From an uncultured Veillonellaceae bacterium (GTDB lineage Bacteria; Bacillota; Negativicutes; Veillonellales; Dialisteraceae): a DNA stretch of 50,784 nucleotides. A program made the position numbers and the translations under genes. Every line of letters starts with the position of its first letter. Positions within the stretch are counted from its first letter, which is position 1. Below, one piece after another: positions 23,451 to 32,286 of this stretch. Under the pieces are notes generated by a model. The model was not told where the DNA came from. It made no database searches and was given only the letters and a program-made list of their open reading frames with translations. The stretch lies in NCBI GenBank assembly GCA_949286115.1, contig CASEBK010000001.1:1-50784 (forward strand). The letters are read 5' to 3'.

Positions 23451-24208
23451 ATCCAGCCGAAGTGCCGGCAGGCCTTCCAGATGCCGTCCTCGTCGGCCCG
23501 GGCGGTGATGTACTTCGCCTTCGCCTTGAGAGCGGGCTTGGCGTTGCCCATGGCGATGCTCATCCACTCCGGCAGGAACATGGACCGATCGTTCATGCCG
23601 TCGCCGAAGACCACCACCTGATCGTCTGCAAGGCCGTACTTCTCCATCACGTAGCGGATGCCCTTCTCCTTCATGGTGGGCTCGATGAGCATGGTGTCCG
23701 CGCTGAGCCACACGTGGGTGAGGCCGCAGAAGTCCACGTCCTTCTCCGTGCCGGGCGGGCAGGCGAAGAAGATCTTGTGGATGACGGGGAGCGCCCGGTA
23801 GTCGAGAGCGGGGTCCACCTCCGTCTCGTAGTAGCGGTCCTTCACCGCCGCAAGGTACCGGCCGCTGCGTGCGATGCGGAGGCGGCGGTTCTGCGGCGCC
23901 ACGGCCCACGGGTGCAGGTCCTCGTCCAGCCGGTCCAGAAACGCCGCGCACCGGTCCAGCGGCAGCCCATTGTGGTACTCGATGTGCCCGTCCAGCGTGA
24001 CGCACTCGCCGCCGTCGGACACCGCCGAAGAGAGGCCGAGGGAGCGCGCCACAGCGAAGGCGTCCGCCTGGATGCGCCCCGTGGCGAGCGCCACGAAGTG
24101 GCCGTTCTGCTGCAGGAGGCGCAGTGCCTCCCGGGTGCTCTCGGGCACCTCCTGCGTGAGGGGCTGGGTGAGCGTCCCGTCGATGTCAAAAAAGAAATAG
24201 CGTTTCAC
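23447..24208 (-). CDS. HAD-superfamily (Cof-type, IIB) phosphatase
   Basis: A 253-residue HAD phosphatase of the Cof/IIB subgroup, which dephosphorylates sugar phosphates, FMN-type compounds and similar small molecules. Motif I is FFDIDGTLT (residues 6-14). Motif II is LATGR. The large IIB cap follows, then motif III Lys in MKEKGIRYVMEKYG and motif IV VVFGDGMNDRSMF. The start is GTG at 24206-24208 with GGAGG six bases upstream; the open frame extends further but is Arg-rich shadow. Its substrate is unknown. It could be read through from the B12-responsive unit upstream, but a terminator lies between. Confidence 0.92.
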   Translation of the reverse strand: MKRYFFFDIDGTLTQPLTQEVPESTREALRLLQQNGHFVALATGRIQADAFAVARSLGLSSAVSDGGECVTLDGHIEYHNGLPLDRCAAFLDRLDEDLHPWAVAPQNRRLRIARSGRYLAAVKDRYYETEVDPALDYRALPVIHKIFFACPPGTEKDVDFCGLTHVWLSADTMLIEPTMKEKGIRYVMEKYGLADDQVVVFGDGMNDRSMFLPEWMSIAMGNAKPALKAKAKYITARADEDGIWKACRHFGWI

Positions 24209-24397
24209 TGGTTGCCTCCTCCTTGTCTTTCCTATACATCTTAACGAAAAACAGCAGAGGCGCGCAAGGGCCGCCGCGATTTTTCCGCTCCGTTGCCAGA
24301 CGCGCGCCGCAGGGCGCTTCGCCATGACCGCGGCTCGGTCCCGCGGAAGGCCCCTGCGTCGGTCCCCGCGGGCGCGTCTCAAAATAGAAAGAGAGGC

Positions 24398-24428
24398 AAA
24401 CGAAAACGGCCCTCCTGAGGAGAGCCGT
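24398..24428 (-). terminator. Terminator of the stalk-domain protein gene
   Basis: A 10-bp minus-strand stem, ACGGCTCTCC with GGAGGGCCGT (24419-24428 with 24406-24415), followed by TTTCGTTT. Confidence 0.8.
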
Positions 24429-24433
24429 CCTTT

Positions 24434-25369
24434 TTACACCGTCCCGCGCACGATGTCCATCATCTCTGCGATGGTGAGGGGCGTCTTCGCGCTCGCTGCA
24501 TAGGCGTGGCCGTCCCGCTCCCACGTGGCGAGGCTCATGCGGTTCCCGCTGCCTTTCATGCGCACGTTCACATCGTCCACGCGGATGGTCTTGATGGTGG
24601 GGTATGTGTTGTAGTCGCCGCTCACGTTGCTCCGGTCCGTCCCCTTGCGGAGGCGCAGCGCTTCTTCGCCGTCATTGCCGTAGATCACTTCGAGGAGCGT
24701 CCCCGAGATGGCGCGGTACGACACGCTGTTGTACTGGCTCCCCGCCTCGGGAAGCGTCATGGAAACGCCCGCTGCCGCTTCGGCCTCCTCAAGGGTGCTG
24801 TAGTCCTGGAAGGGATTCGCAAGGCCCACTGCCGGCGCTTCTTCTGCAGGCGCTTCCGCCTCTGCGGCCGCTTCCGCCGCGCTCTCCACCGGAGCCGTCT
24901 CCGCGGTGCCTTCCGGTGCCGTCTCCGTCATGGCCTCCGCACCGGGCATCGTTTCCACCTCGCCCCCTCCGGTGACGGCGGTCTCCCCGGAGGTGGTCAT
25001 GGTCTGGCCGTCCTCGAGCAGATGAGAGAAGAGCTCCGCCGGCACGTAGGTCACGCCATCCTTCAGATACGGCGCGGGGAGATCCACCGAGCCGTCGATG
25101 ACGACGCCGTCTTCCTGCGTGCGGGTGAGGGCGTAGTGCGTGCTGCCCACCGAGACGGCAAGCTCCGTGCCGCCTTTGGCGACGACGGTCTTGTCCTTTG
25201 ACCAGGTGACGGTGTAGCCCAGCGCCTCCGCCGGCGCGCGGAGCGGGAGCATCAGGTCCGCCTCGATGGACTGGTCGTCCCGTCCATCGATGTGCAGGGT
25301 GTAAGCCGCTTCCGCCGAGCCTGCCCCGAAGAGCGCGGCTGCCAGAAGCAGCGGCATCATATGTTTCAT
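24434..25369 (-). CDS. Secreted stalk-domain (copper amine oxidase N-terminal-like) protein under riboswitch control
   Basis: A 311-residue exported protein. The signal peptide MKHMMPLLLAAALFGAGSAEA is followed by a domain like the copper-amine-oxidase N-terminal 'stalk' (LMLPLRAPAEALGYTVTW, then DGVTYVPAELFSHLL). A 60-odd residue Ala/Glu/Pro/Thr-rich linker follows. The C-terminal domain of about 110 residues (NPFQDYSTLEEAEAAAG, ISGTLLEVIYGNDG, the RMSLATWERDG end) resembles DUF4367-like domains. There is no catalytic amine-oxidase part. The ATG at 25367-25369 is set by AAAGG nine bases upstream; longer frames run back into the leader. Its only visible regulation is the series of cobalamin-riboswitch-like leaders, so a role in corrinoid capture or in B12-limited surface remodelling is possible but unproven. 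Confidence 0.8.
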   Translation of the reverse strand: MKHMMPLLLAAALFGAGSAEAAYTLHIDGRDDQSIEADLMLPLRAPAEALGYTVTWSKDKTVVAKGGTELAVSVGSTHYALTRTQEDGVVIDGSVDLPAPYLKDGVTYVPAELFSHLLEDGQTMTTSGETAVTGGGEVETMPGAEAMTETAPEGTAETAPVESAAEAAAEAEAPAEEAPAVGLANPFQDYSTLEEAEAAAGVSMTLPEAGSQYNSVSYRAISGTLLEVIYGNDGEEALRLRKGTDRSNVSGDYNTYPTIKTIRVDDVNVRMKGSGNRMSLATWERDGHAYAASAKTPLTIAEMMDIVRGTV

Positions 25370-25442
25370 GGTATGCATCCTTTCTGCCTTTCGGCTGTCA
25401 TTGTCTTTATGATAAGCCATCCCCCGCGGGCCGCGCAACCGC

Positions 25443-25474
25443 GCAAAAAAAAGAAACGGCTGCTGCGCCGTTTC
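25443..25474 (-). terminator. Second leader terminator, before the stalk-domain gene
   Basis: Minus-strand GAAACGGC and GCCGTTTC (25467-25474 with 25453-25460) with a 6-base loop and a T8 run. It lies after the second riboswitch-like element and about 75 bases before the coding start. Confidence 0.9.
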
Positions 25475-25570
25475 AAAAGGGACGGAGCGTCTCCGCCGGG
25501 AAATCGGATGGGGAGCGGGCGTTTCCCTGTCGCCCGCTCGGCAGGAGGAAAATGAAAGGGCCAAGGCCCA

Positions 25571-25800
25571 TCTATAGGAACCCAATATGGGATACCCTCA
25601 TGCGGGGAGACCGTGCCTCCCCTTTCTCGCATGGAGAATGGTGTTCCCTGGCACCATCCTCCGAGGGATACCGCGCGCCGGATCCTCATCCGAGGCGCGT
25701 CAGGTGGATCGTCATGGAAAAAATTCTGCGGCGACGGGTGCCGGATCTTCACCGGCTTTCCTATGGAACCCCTGCGGGCCCCGCCGTCCATACGTATAGA
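25571..25800 (-). promoter_or_regulatory. Second, divergent cobalamin-riboswitch-like element
   Basis: On the minus strand the 5' half repeats the core of the element at 25886: ATAGGAAAGCCGGTGAAGAT followed by CCGGCAC (about 25738-25765), preceded by a similar GGGxCCGCAGGGG arm. TCTATA/TATAGA at the two ends (25795-25800 and 25571-25576), continued by GTATGG/CCATAT, could form a closing stem. A standard B12 box near the 3' end is not recognisable. A strong GAGCGGGCG/CGCCCGCTC hairpin (25513-25539) lies between it and its terminator. It is either a decayed copy or a variant aptamer. Confidence 0.5.
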
Positions 25801-25809
25801 GATAGCCAA

Positions 25810-25839
25810 TAAAAAAGCTCTTTTCCACGCGGAAAAGAG
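25810..25839 (-). terminator. First leader terminator, after the canonical cobalamin riboswitch
   Basis: Minus-strand CTCTTTTCC and GGAAAAGAG (25831-25839 with 25818-25826) with a 4-base loop, followed by CTTTTTTATT. It is placed as the expression platform of the upstream aptamer. Confidence 0.9.
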
Positions 25840-25885
25840 AACTTCCTACTCCCCTTCCCATCGCTCGTGGGTCCAAATGGCGGAT

Positions 25886-26037
25886 GTCAAACAGGCAGGT
25901 CTCCTGACTCGGCTTCCTCGCTCCTCCTGTCTTCCCAGTTTCCCAGTGACGTCGTGGAGTCGCTCTGCTTCACAGTGGCGGGACCGTGCCGGATTCTCAC
26001 CGGCTTCCCTATTGAGCCCTCGCGGGCACCTGTTCCT
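25886..26037 (-). promoter_or_regulatory. Cobalamin riboswitch
   Basis: Minus-strand landmarks in order: closing arm GGAACAGG; core AATAGGGAAGCCGGTGAGAA followed by TCCGGCACGGTCCCGCCACTG; GGGAAGACAGG; and a full B12 box AGTCAGGAGACCTGCCT (25893-25909), then CCTGTT closing the helix. These are the conserved elements of adenosyl/methylcobalamin riboswitches, which bind the coenzyme and usually switch expression off. An intrinsic terminator follows within about 50 bases. Confidence 0.93.
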
Positions 26038-26054
26038 TTTTATTGGTTTTTCTC

Positions 26055-26083
26055 ATTGTACCATCCGCGGCGGTCCCTGTCAA
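26055..26083 (-). promoter_or_regulatory. Promoter of the riboswitch leader
   Basis: Minus-strand TTGACA (26078-26083), a 17-base spacer, then TACAAT (26055-26060), about ten bases upstream of the first riboswitch base. Confidence 0.85.
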
Positions 26084-26118
26084 TCAATGGTTGGAAATAT
26101 ATTAAAATCATTCCGTCT

Positions 26119-28650
26119 TCACGTCCCGAAGGGCAGCATCCACAGCCGCGACTTCGACAGGCCGTCCGCCAGCGCGCCGAGACGCCTCCCGGCAAGGAGC
26201 GCCGGGCAAAGCGAGGAGAGCTCCTCCGCCGCGCGGATCGCCCGCCCCCGCGCGACCGGCGTGAAGAGATGGAATGCCGCCCCGTCCCGCATGACCGCTG
26301 CCGGGACCGCGCCATAGGCCTTTGCCCAGTGCGCCGCCGCCCCCATGAGCCGCGCCGTGTCCGGCAGGCCCCCGAAGCCGCCCGCGGGAAGCCACGCAAA
26401 GACCTCCTCCGGCCGCTCCACGAAGAGCCGCACGAGGATCACCGCCTTCGTCCGTCCACCTTCGGAGAGGCAGGGCCAGCCATTGACCGCCTCGCCGCCC
26501 TCCATCACCGCCGCGCCGCTGAAGAGCCGCGCGAGGAACGACCGCCGCGGAAAGAGCGCATTCTCATCGGGAAGCGCCTCCGCCAGACGGGCGCGTACGC
26601 ATTCTTCCCGGCCGCCCGCTTTCTCCCACACGGCGCGAATGTGCGCGAGGAGCGCCTCGTCCGCCTCGAGGAAGACCGGCAGCATGCCGCCTCCAAGGCC
26701 GATGCGCCGGGCGTAGCCCCAGGCCGCGGTGAGACGATCGTCCCCCCGCATGGGCGGGAAATACTGCGCACGGCAGCCGAGCGCCTCCATGAATTCCTCC
26801 GCGAAGGCCGGCGGCCGCGACGCATCTTCCGGCGGCGTGTACGGCATGGGCCGGAAATGGCCGTCCTGTGCGAGCACCAGCTGCGCCCCCGCCGGCGCGT
26901 CCCACACCTCCACCAGCTCCGGGCACCGATCGAGCGCTTCGGCGAGCGTCATGGAGACACCGTCATCGCTCCCACCGTCCCGCGGCGCTTCGGCAGAGAG
27001 CCGCCAGCCGCTGTCCTCCCCGCAGGGCGCCTCCCGCCGGGCATATCGCACGGGTTCTCCCGCAGCGACCTCCTTTGCAGCGGCACAGGTCATCTCCGGA
27101 CGCGGCGGAAGACGCGGCGCGGCAGGATCCTCCCGGTCCGTCCGCATCGCCTGCCAAGCCGCCCAGCGCCGGTCCATGACATCTTTCATCCGCTGATAGT
27201 ATGTCTCATCGAAGGGAATGAAAAGATACGCCTCATCGTCGAAGCGCTGCGAATGGTATTGCTCTCCGAAATACGCGAAGGCCATATCATCCACATCCGA
27301 AGGGTAATAGGGCGCGCGGCCCCACTCGTAATAATACCGGGAGAAATCCTGCCCCTCCCTCGTGAAGTACGACCGCCGGATCACGCCGGCGAGCTCATCC
27401 CGCACGAACTCCCGCAGAGCCGCCGTCTCCGGCGCGGTCCGCACCGCTTCCGTCACGGCGGCGTATTTCCTCTCGAAGTCAGCGCTCATGAGCCCCTGCT
27501 CGATGCACCACCGGAGATAGATCGCCTGATGGCCGTACACGGCGATCTCTCCCACGGCGAGATGTTTCTCCCGCACCGTGCGGATACGCCAGTCCGCCTC
27601 GTCCAGGATGTCCTCCCGCGCCGCATCGTACGCCATGCGGTGCTCCAGCGGATGCCAGCGATGGGGGTCCACCACGAAGCTCACCCGGGCCAGCCGGTCC
27701 AGCAGCGCCTCCGCGCCATGCTTTTGTTTATACGCCACCTCCTCCGGGTAGAGGGGGATGAGCTGGTAGAAATTCACCTCGTCTCCGCCGGGAAGCGCGC
27801 ACACATAGCCAGCCTCCGCCACCCGCTGCGGCGCGACGAGGAGGAGCCCCGACAGATCTGTCCCCGCCGTCACGGGCCCGCAGTCGACGGTGTGGCCCCA
27901 TCCGAGCCACGCCCCTTTCCGGAGCCCGATGCGGGCGGTGCGCTTCAGCTGCTGCATCGGCCAGTACCATTTCTCCCGGCTGTCCTCGATCCGCCAGTCT
28001 TCAGGGAGCGCGATGGCGAGCTCCGCCCGCTCGATGCGGTACTCCCGAAGCTCCTCGGGCACATCCATGCGGTGCGCCCCCAGCCCCACCGTCACCGCCG
28101 TGTAATAATCCTGATCGCCGTGGGGCGGGATGATGGCCAGATCGAGCTTGGCCCCGATGGAGATGGCCTCTTCCCACACCGCCGCGATGGGGCCGAAGTA
28201 CCGGGCGATGTGCTCCAGCACCTCTCCCCGGTCTGCGTCCCCGTAGACTTCGTACATCGGCCGACCGTAGTCCCGAAGGACCGCCTCTGCGAGCGCCGCC
28301 GCCTCGCCGCTCCCCAGAAGGCGCGCCCGCTCCGCGCAGAACCAGGCGTTCTCCAGCGCGTCCTCCCGCGCCTCCCCCGCAAGGCCCCGGGCCTTTCCGT
28401 ACCACGCCTCGCCGAGCTGCCGCTGGAAATCGGGCGACTCTTCCTCTTCCTCAAAGATCCCTTCCAGCGTATGGATGGCCTTCTCATATTCGCCGAGCCC
28501 CATGTACGCCCCGGCGAGCGCCGTCATGAGCGCCGCGCTCCGGTCGCCCGCAGGCAGATACAGCACTGCGTCCGCCATCTCCCGATACTTTCCTTCGCTC
28601 TTCCACGCCTCCAGCTGTGCGAGAAGCGCCCTTTCATTGCGGCTGTCCAT
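26119..28650 (-). CDS. Large TPR / Suppressor-of-Fused domain protein
   Basis: An 843-residue soluble protein. Residues 1-115 form TPR-like helices (MTALAGAYMGLGEYEKAIHT). Residues about 130-330 match a Suppressor-of-Fused (SUFU) domain: GPIAAVWEEAISIGAKLDLA, MDVPEELREYRIERAELAIA, EKWYWPMQQLKRTARI and GGDEVNFYQLIPLYPEE. The remaining 500 residues, including a WAAWQ segment and an ALDRCPELVEVWDAPAG segment, I do not recognise. Bacterial SUFU domains are known mainly from immunity-type genes near polymorphic toxins, but no toxin is visible here. The start follows GGAGGGAGACC. It neighbours a second giant TPR gene on the same strand; each has its own TACAAT-type -10 region. Confidence 0.75.
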   Translation of the reverse strand: MDSRNERALLAQLEAWKSEGKYREMADAVLYLPAGDRSAALMTALAGAYMGLGEYEKAIHTLEGIFEEEEESPDFQRQLGEAWYGKARGLAGEAREDALENAWFCAERARLLGSGEAAALAEAVLRDYGRPMYEVYGDADRGEVLEHIARYFGPIAAVWEEAISIGAKLDLAIIPPHGDQDYYTAVTVGLGAHRMDVPEELREYRIERAELAIALPEDWRIEDSREKWYWPMQQLKRTARIGLRKGAWLGWGHTVDCGPVTAGTDLSGLLLVAPQRVAEAGYVCALPGGDEVNFYQLIPLYPEEVAYKQKHGAEALLDRLARVSFVVDPHRWHPLEHRMAYDAAREDILDEADWRIRTVREKHLAVGEIAVYGHQAIYLRWCIEQGLMSADFERKYAAVTEAVRTAPETAALREFVRDELAGVIRRSYFTREGQDFSRYYYEWGRAPYYPSDVDDMAFAYFGEQYHSQRFDDEAYLFIPFDETYYQRMKDVMDRRWAAWQAMRTDREDPAAPRLPPRPEMTCAAAKEVAAGEPVRYARREAPCGEDSGWRLSAEAPRDGGSDDGVSMTLAEALDRCPELVEVWDAPAGAQLVLAQDGHFRPMPYTPPEDASRPPAFAEEFMEALGCRAQYFPPMRGDDRLTAAWGYARRIGLGGGMLPVFLEADEALLAHIRAVWEKAGGREECVRARLAEALPDENALFPRRSFLARLFSGAAVMEGGEAVNGWPCLSEGGRTKAVILVRLFVERPEEVFAWLPAGGFGGLPDTARLMGAAAHWAKAYGAVPAAVMRDGAAFHLFTPVARGRAIRAAEELSSLCPALLAGRRLGALADGLSKSRLWMLPFGT

Positions 28651-28759
28651 GGTCTCCCTCCTCTGCGGCGATCCGCCTCATGACTCTTTACCTATATTGT
28701 AGCAGAAAAAGAAACATCCCACCCCTTTCCTATGGCAGGGCCGCCGTCCTGCGGGCACG

Positions 28760-28785
28760 CAAAAAGCAGCGCCGAAACGCTGCCT
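28760..28785 (-). terminator. Terminator of the giant TPR gene at 28801
   Basis: Minus-strand GCAGCG and CGCTGC (28778-28783 with 28766-28771) with a 6-base loop and a T5 run. It separates the two giant genes into distinct transcripts. Confidence 0.8.
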
Positions 28786-28800
28786 TTTGCCGTTTTGATC

Positions 28801-31605
28801 TCATGGGAGGGAGCGCACACGCCCAGCCTCGCCAAAGCGGGAGGCCAGTGCGTCCACATGCTTCATGACCGCGGCCGACGCCTCCGTAAAGCAGGTCTCC
28901 CGCGCCTCCGGGTCCTCCTCGCCTCCGAGGACTGAGACCGTCACATACCCGCTGTGCGCGGGCGCGTCCGCCTCACCGGAAGGATGGTCGTAGCGGCAGA
29001 GCACCGTCGTCACATAGCCCTTCTTCGCGATGATCGTATCCTCTCCGCTCTCCTCCGCCACGAAGCCCGCCGCGGTGAGCGCCGCCGTGATGCCCGGTCC
29101 GTCCCAACGGGGCGTCTTCAGGTAGAACGTCTCGCTGCGCACCATACGCAGCTCCTTTTCTGCCTTCTTCCGCATGCCCTTGCGCGGCCCCGTCTCAAAG
29201 TCTTCGTCGCCTTCGCTGGGCCGATACCGAAGACGCACGCCGTAGTCGAGACTCACCGCCACTTCCTCAAGCATCCCTTCGCGGTCCCTCTTGTGCCGAA
29301 TGAGCCACGCCCCGCTGTCCAGGTCCGCTTTCAGCCGCCGAAGCCAGCCGATCTTGAGCTTCGAGAGGCCCGCCCGGTTCATGCGGAACACGAGCTGCAC
29401 GGGATGTCCCTCCATGCGGAAGGGAAAGACGCAGTACCCGTCCGCGCGCTCCCGCTCCTCGCCGCCGAAGAGCGCACGCACCGCGCGGAGCGCCGTTTCG
29501 TCGGTGGTGATGCACGCGATAGCGCGGAGCTTTTCATCGGCGTCCTCGTCGAGTCCCGCCTGCAGCGCGCGGTCCGCTTCGGGATCGATCCAGTGATACT
29601 CCATCTCTTCCAGCAACGCGCCGCGGCGGATCTCCTCGCGAAGCGTCTCGAATTCATGATCCCCCGGCTCGAGGAAGAGCCCCTGCGCCGCCGCGTCGAG
29701 CGCACCTGCCTTGTCGCCGAAATGCGCCCGGAGCTTTGCCGTCTGGAGCCAGATCCAGGGGTAGCTCGGCTCTTCCGCCGCGCCGCGCTCCGCATACGCC
29801 CGCGCCTCTTCGAGCCGCCCCGTATACATGAGCGCCACGGAGTACCGGTAATACCATGCGCCGCAGCCCTTCGCCGCCTGCTCAGACGCGGCCATCCACC
29901 GCGCCGCCCGGTGGTACATCTCATAGGTGCCGATGTTGTTGCAAGCATAGGCGTACCACAGCGCCATGTCCCGGTCCCGCTGGGCCTCTTCGAAGGTGAA
30001 CCTCCCTTCGGAGATCCCCTGCACGATATACCGACGGAGCTCGTCCAGCATCTGCCAGAAATACCCCGCTTTGTCATCCACGTAGGAGCGGAGCGTTTCC
30101 TCCTCTTCTGCGGTCAAGATGGGCGCTCGGGGCTTCGGCGTCTCTTCGGGCGCCTCCTGCGGCACGAGAAAGACCGTCTGCACATGCCGCCGGAACGTAT
30201 GGAAATAGCCCTGCCGGAATCCTTCTTTTCGGAAAAATTCCTCCGCCGCGTCGAGCACCGCCTTCGTGTCCCAGGCAATGAAGTCCAGATACCCCGCGTA
30301 GAGCCCGTCGGCCCACCCGACGAAGGACACCGCATCTGCCCCGGCACGCTCCGCCACATACGCCGCAAGGGCTTCCCGCACCGCCTGCGCCGAGGGGAAG
30401 CGCTCCGGCTGCTCCGGCGGCCGCCAGGCAAAGAAGCCCGCCGCGGCACCGTCCCGCTCGAAGCCGTCCACTGCGCCGTCGCCTGCGCTGTAGTATCCCG
30501 CAACAAGGTCCGGAAAGGCAGTCTCCCCTTCCGTCACATCGAGCCGCCAGTCCGCGTCCCGATCGCGGATAGGCTGCCTGCGATAAGGTCTCCGCGCCCG
30601 AAGGAGCGATGACGTATCGACCGCAAGGGCCGCGCCGACTTCTGCGAGAGCCTGCGGCAGTTCGGAGAGCCACCGGCGCTTTCCCTTCGGCGGCGCGGTG
30701 AGCACTTTCACTTTTGAGACCCACCGCAGGGCCGCCGCCTCGCCCAGCACCTGCCGCACGAGGACCTGCCCCACCTCTTCCTGGTCGGGCGCTTCCATAT
30801 CCGCAAGGGCCGGATGATAGAGAGAAACGGAGAACTGCCCCGCGGCTTTTCTCCATGTGGCGCGCACGCCTGCGGCGGGGATCGGCCGGTCCCCTGCCAT
30901 GACGCCCGCCACATCTCTCATCGCAGGCTGGCCGGCATGGAAGCGCCACCGCCCACGCAGCTCCTCCGGCTCATCCGCCAGAAAGCGCACGATCTTGCAG
31001 AGCGTCTCAAGATCGCCCCCTGCGGAGAGGATCATGCCGTATCGGTCTTCCTCCTTGCCCGGGAAATAAGAGACGCCGCGGATGACCGGATCGAAGATGG
31101 ACTCACAGATGGCGTTGAGCGTCTCCCACACATCTTCCTTCTCGCTCCGGTCAATGAGCTCCCGCAGCGCCGCTTCTTCTTTCTGAAACGCCGCCCACGC
31201 TTCCTTTGATCTCGCGCGAAACGATCTTCCGTAAATGGGACACACGAGGCGTTCCTCACAGAGGTGGAGATACCTTCCGGCCTCTTCGTCTCCGGGACGT
31301 GCATCAAGCGCCCGCTGGAAGCAGAGATACGCCAGCCCCGCCTCGTCGATCCCATACAGCGCACGGCCAGCGCGGAAGTTCCACCGGTAGTCTTCGCCGA
31401 GAAACCTTTCGAGAGGCATGAGGATATCCAGCGCCCGTTCGTAGAGCCGCGTCTCCCCGTTTTCCGCAAGGCCGAGATAGGCCTCCGCGAGCATGCTCAC
31501 CGCCTCGGAGGTCTTCTCCTCGTCGAGCAACCGCTTAAACGATTGAATGATCTTCTCGTAGTCTTTGCGGTCGGCCCAGAGCTGACACTGATTGATCCAA
31601 TCCAT
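28801..31605 (-). CDS. Large TPR-repeat protein of unknown function
   Basis: A 934-residue soluble protein without signal or membrane segments. Residues 1-120 are TPR-like (AVSMLAEAYLGLAENG, then WNFRAGRALYGIDEAGLAYL and CFQRALDARPGDEEAGRYL). A second TPR block lies near residues 590-680 (WYYRYSVALMYTGRLEEARA, then PYPWIWL-type and LFLEPGDHEF segments). Between and after them are mixed alpha/beta regions I cannot assign, one with GYFHTFRRHVQTVFLVP. The TPR-first layout mirrors the SUFU protein downstream, suggesting a related pair. The start is the only ATG near the TACAAT promoter-like site upstream. The gene is unusually long for this window. Confidence 0.75.
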   Translation of the reverse strand: MDWINQCQLWADRKDYEKIIQSFKRLLDEEKTSEAVSMLAEAYLGLAENGETRLYERALDILMPLERFLGEDYRWNFRAGRALYGIDEAGLAYLCFQRALDARPGDEEAGRYLHLCEERLVCPIYGRSFRARSKEAWAAFQKEEAALRELIDRSEKEDVWETLNAICESIFDPVIRGVSYFPGKEEDRYGMILSAGGDLETLCKIVRFLADEPEELRGRWRFHAGQPAMRDVAGVMAGDRPIPAAGVRATWRKAAGQFSVSLYHPALADMEAPDQEEVGQVLVRQVLGEAAALRWVSKVKVLTAPPKGKRRWLSELPQALAEVGAALAVDTSSLLRARRPYRRQPIRDRDADWRLDVTEGETAFPDLVAGYYSAGDGAVDGFERDGAAAGFFAWRPPEQPERFPSAQAVREALAAYVAERAGADAVSFVGWADGLYAGYLDFIAWDTKAVLDAAEEFFRKEGFRQGYFHTFRRHVQTVFLVPQEAPEETPKPRAPILTAEEEETLRSYVDDKAGYFWQMLDELRRYIVQGISEGRFTFEEAQRDRDMALWYAYACNNIGTYEMYHRAARWMAASEQAAKGCGAWYYRYSVALMYTGRLEEARAYAERGAAEEPSYPWIWLQTAKLRAHFGDKAGALDAAAQGLFLEPGDHEFETLREEIRRGALLEEMEYHWIDPEADRALQAGLDEDADEKLRAIACITTDETALRAVRALFGGEERERADGYCVFPFRMEGHPVQLVFRMNRAGLSKLKIGWLRRLKADLDSGAWLIRHKRDREGMLEEVAVSLDYGVRLRYRPSEGDEDFETGPRKGMRKKAEKELRMVRSETFYLKTPRWDGPGITAALTAAGFVAEESGEDTIIAKKGYVTTVLCRYDHPSGEADAPAHSGYVTVSVLGGEEDPEARETCFTEASAAVMKHVDALASRFGEAGRVRSLP

Positions 31606-32247
31606 TCTTTTCCCGCCTTTCGTGCTGTTCTTTTTCTGTATTGTAGCAGACTTTGCATTGAAAGTCCCCTCGCGCCCGACTTCCTGATGCCCACTTGCTG
31701 CGCTGCCTTCTTTGCTCTCCTTTTACTCATTGGTGCCGCGCGCCTCTGAAGTCTCTTTTCATGCCCGCAGCCGACTTTGTCCACTCGCCCACATCAATGC
31801 CCTGCGCCCCTCGCTGTCCACTTCAGTACAGCGAAGACGACAGAGCCCTTACGGAGCTGAAGTTTTCACTCATCGCAGCTCTTTATCGCTTTCCGAGGAG
31901 ACGTGCGCTGCTGCATTTTTGAATTGCAAAGCTCTACGCACATTCCACTGTTTTCCGCCCCACAGAAGCCGCATGCCATTGCATCGCCCCAATCCCCTCT
32001 TTGCCATACACTCAGTCCAGGTGTATGGGGAAAAAGTCGCATAGACCCTGCTCACTGTCTCTCAGTATAGGTGCCTGCCCATCCGGATCTGTTTTCAGAC
32101 TCTGCCGCCTCGAAAGATCATGTCGCCCTCCTGCCTCTTTCATGCGAGAATGCATCGCTCCGATCGCGGCCGCCTGTCCTCTCTGCCCCTGATCGCAGCT
32201 CTCCTTCATAGACAGCAACTGCCCCGACCACTTCTGAAAAGCAGCAC
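31606..32247. other. Gene-free stretch upstream of the giant TPR gene
   Basis: About 640 bases with no frame I would call a gene. Near the right-hand gene start (31640-31680) lie a minus-strand TACAAT and a GACTTT/AAAGTC inverted repeat, probably its promoter region. At 32004-32028, CCATACAC and GTGTATGG form a perfect 8-bp inverted repeat. A partial match (CCCACATCAA, 31788-31797) to the dispersed intergenic repeat is present but too short to count as a copy. Nothing else recognised. Confidence 0.5.
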
Positions 32248-32274
32248 AAAAAAAGCAGTGCCGAAGCACTGCCT
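32248..32274 (-). terminator. Terminator of the propionate operon
   Basis: Minus-strand GCAGTGC and GCACTGC (32266-32272 with 32255-32261) with a stabilising TTCG loop and a T7 run, just after the mmdC stop. Confidence 0.93.
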
Positions 32275-32286
32275 TTTCTGTAGGAA

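Noticed and set aside
23109..24005. A minus-strand frame spanning the GtrA gene, tRNA-Ala and HAD gene
   Set aside because: It crosses the tRNA and two supported genes in a different frame.
25867..28683. A 938-codon plus-strand frame opposite the SUFU protein
   Set aside because: Arg/Pro/His-rich shadow with no ribosome site; it starts inside the cobalamin riboswitch region.
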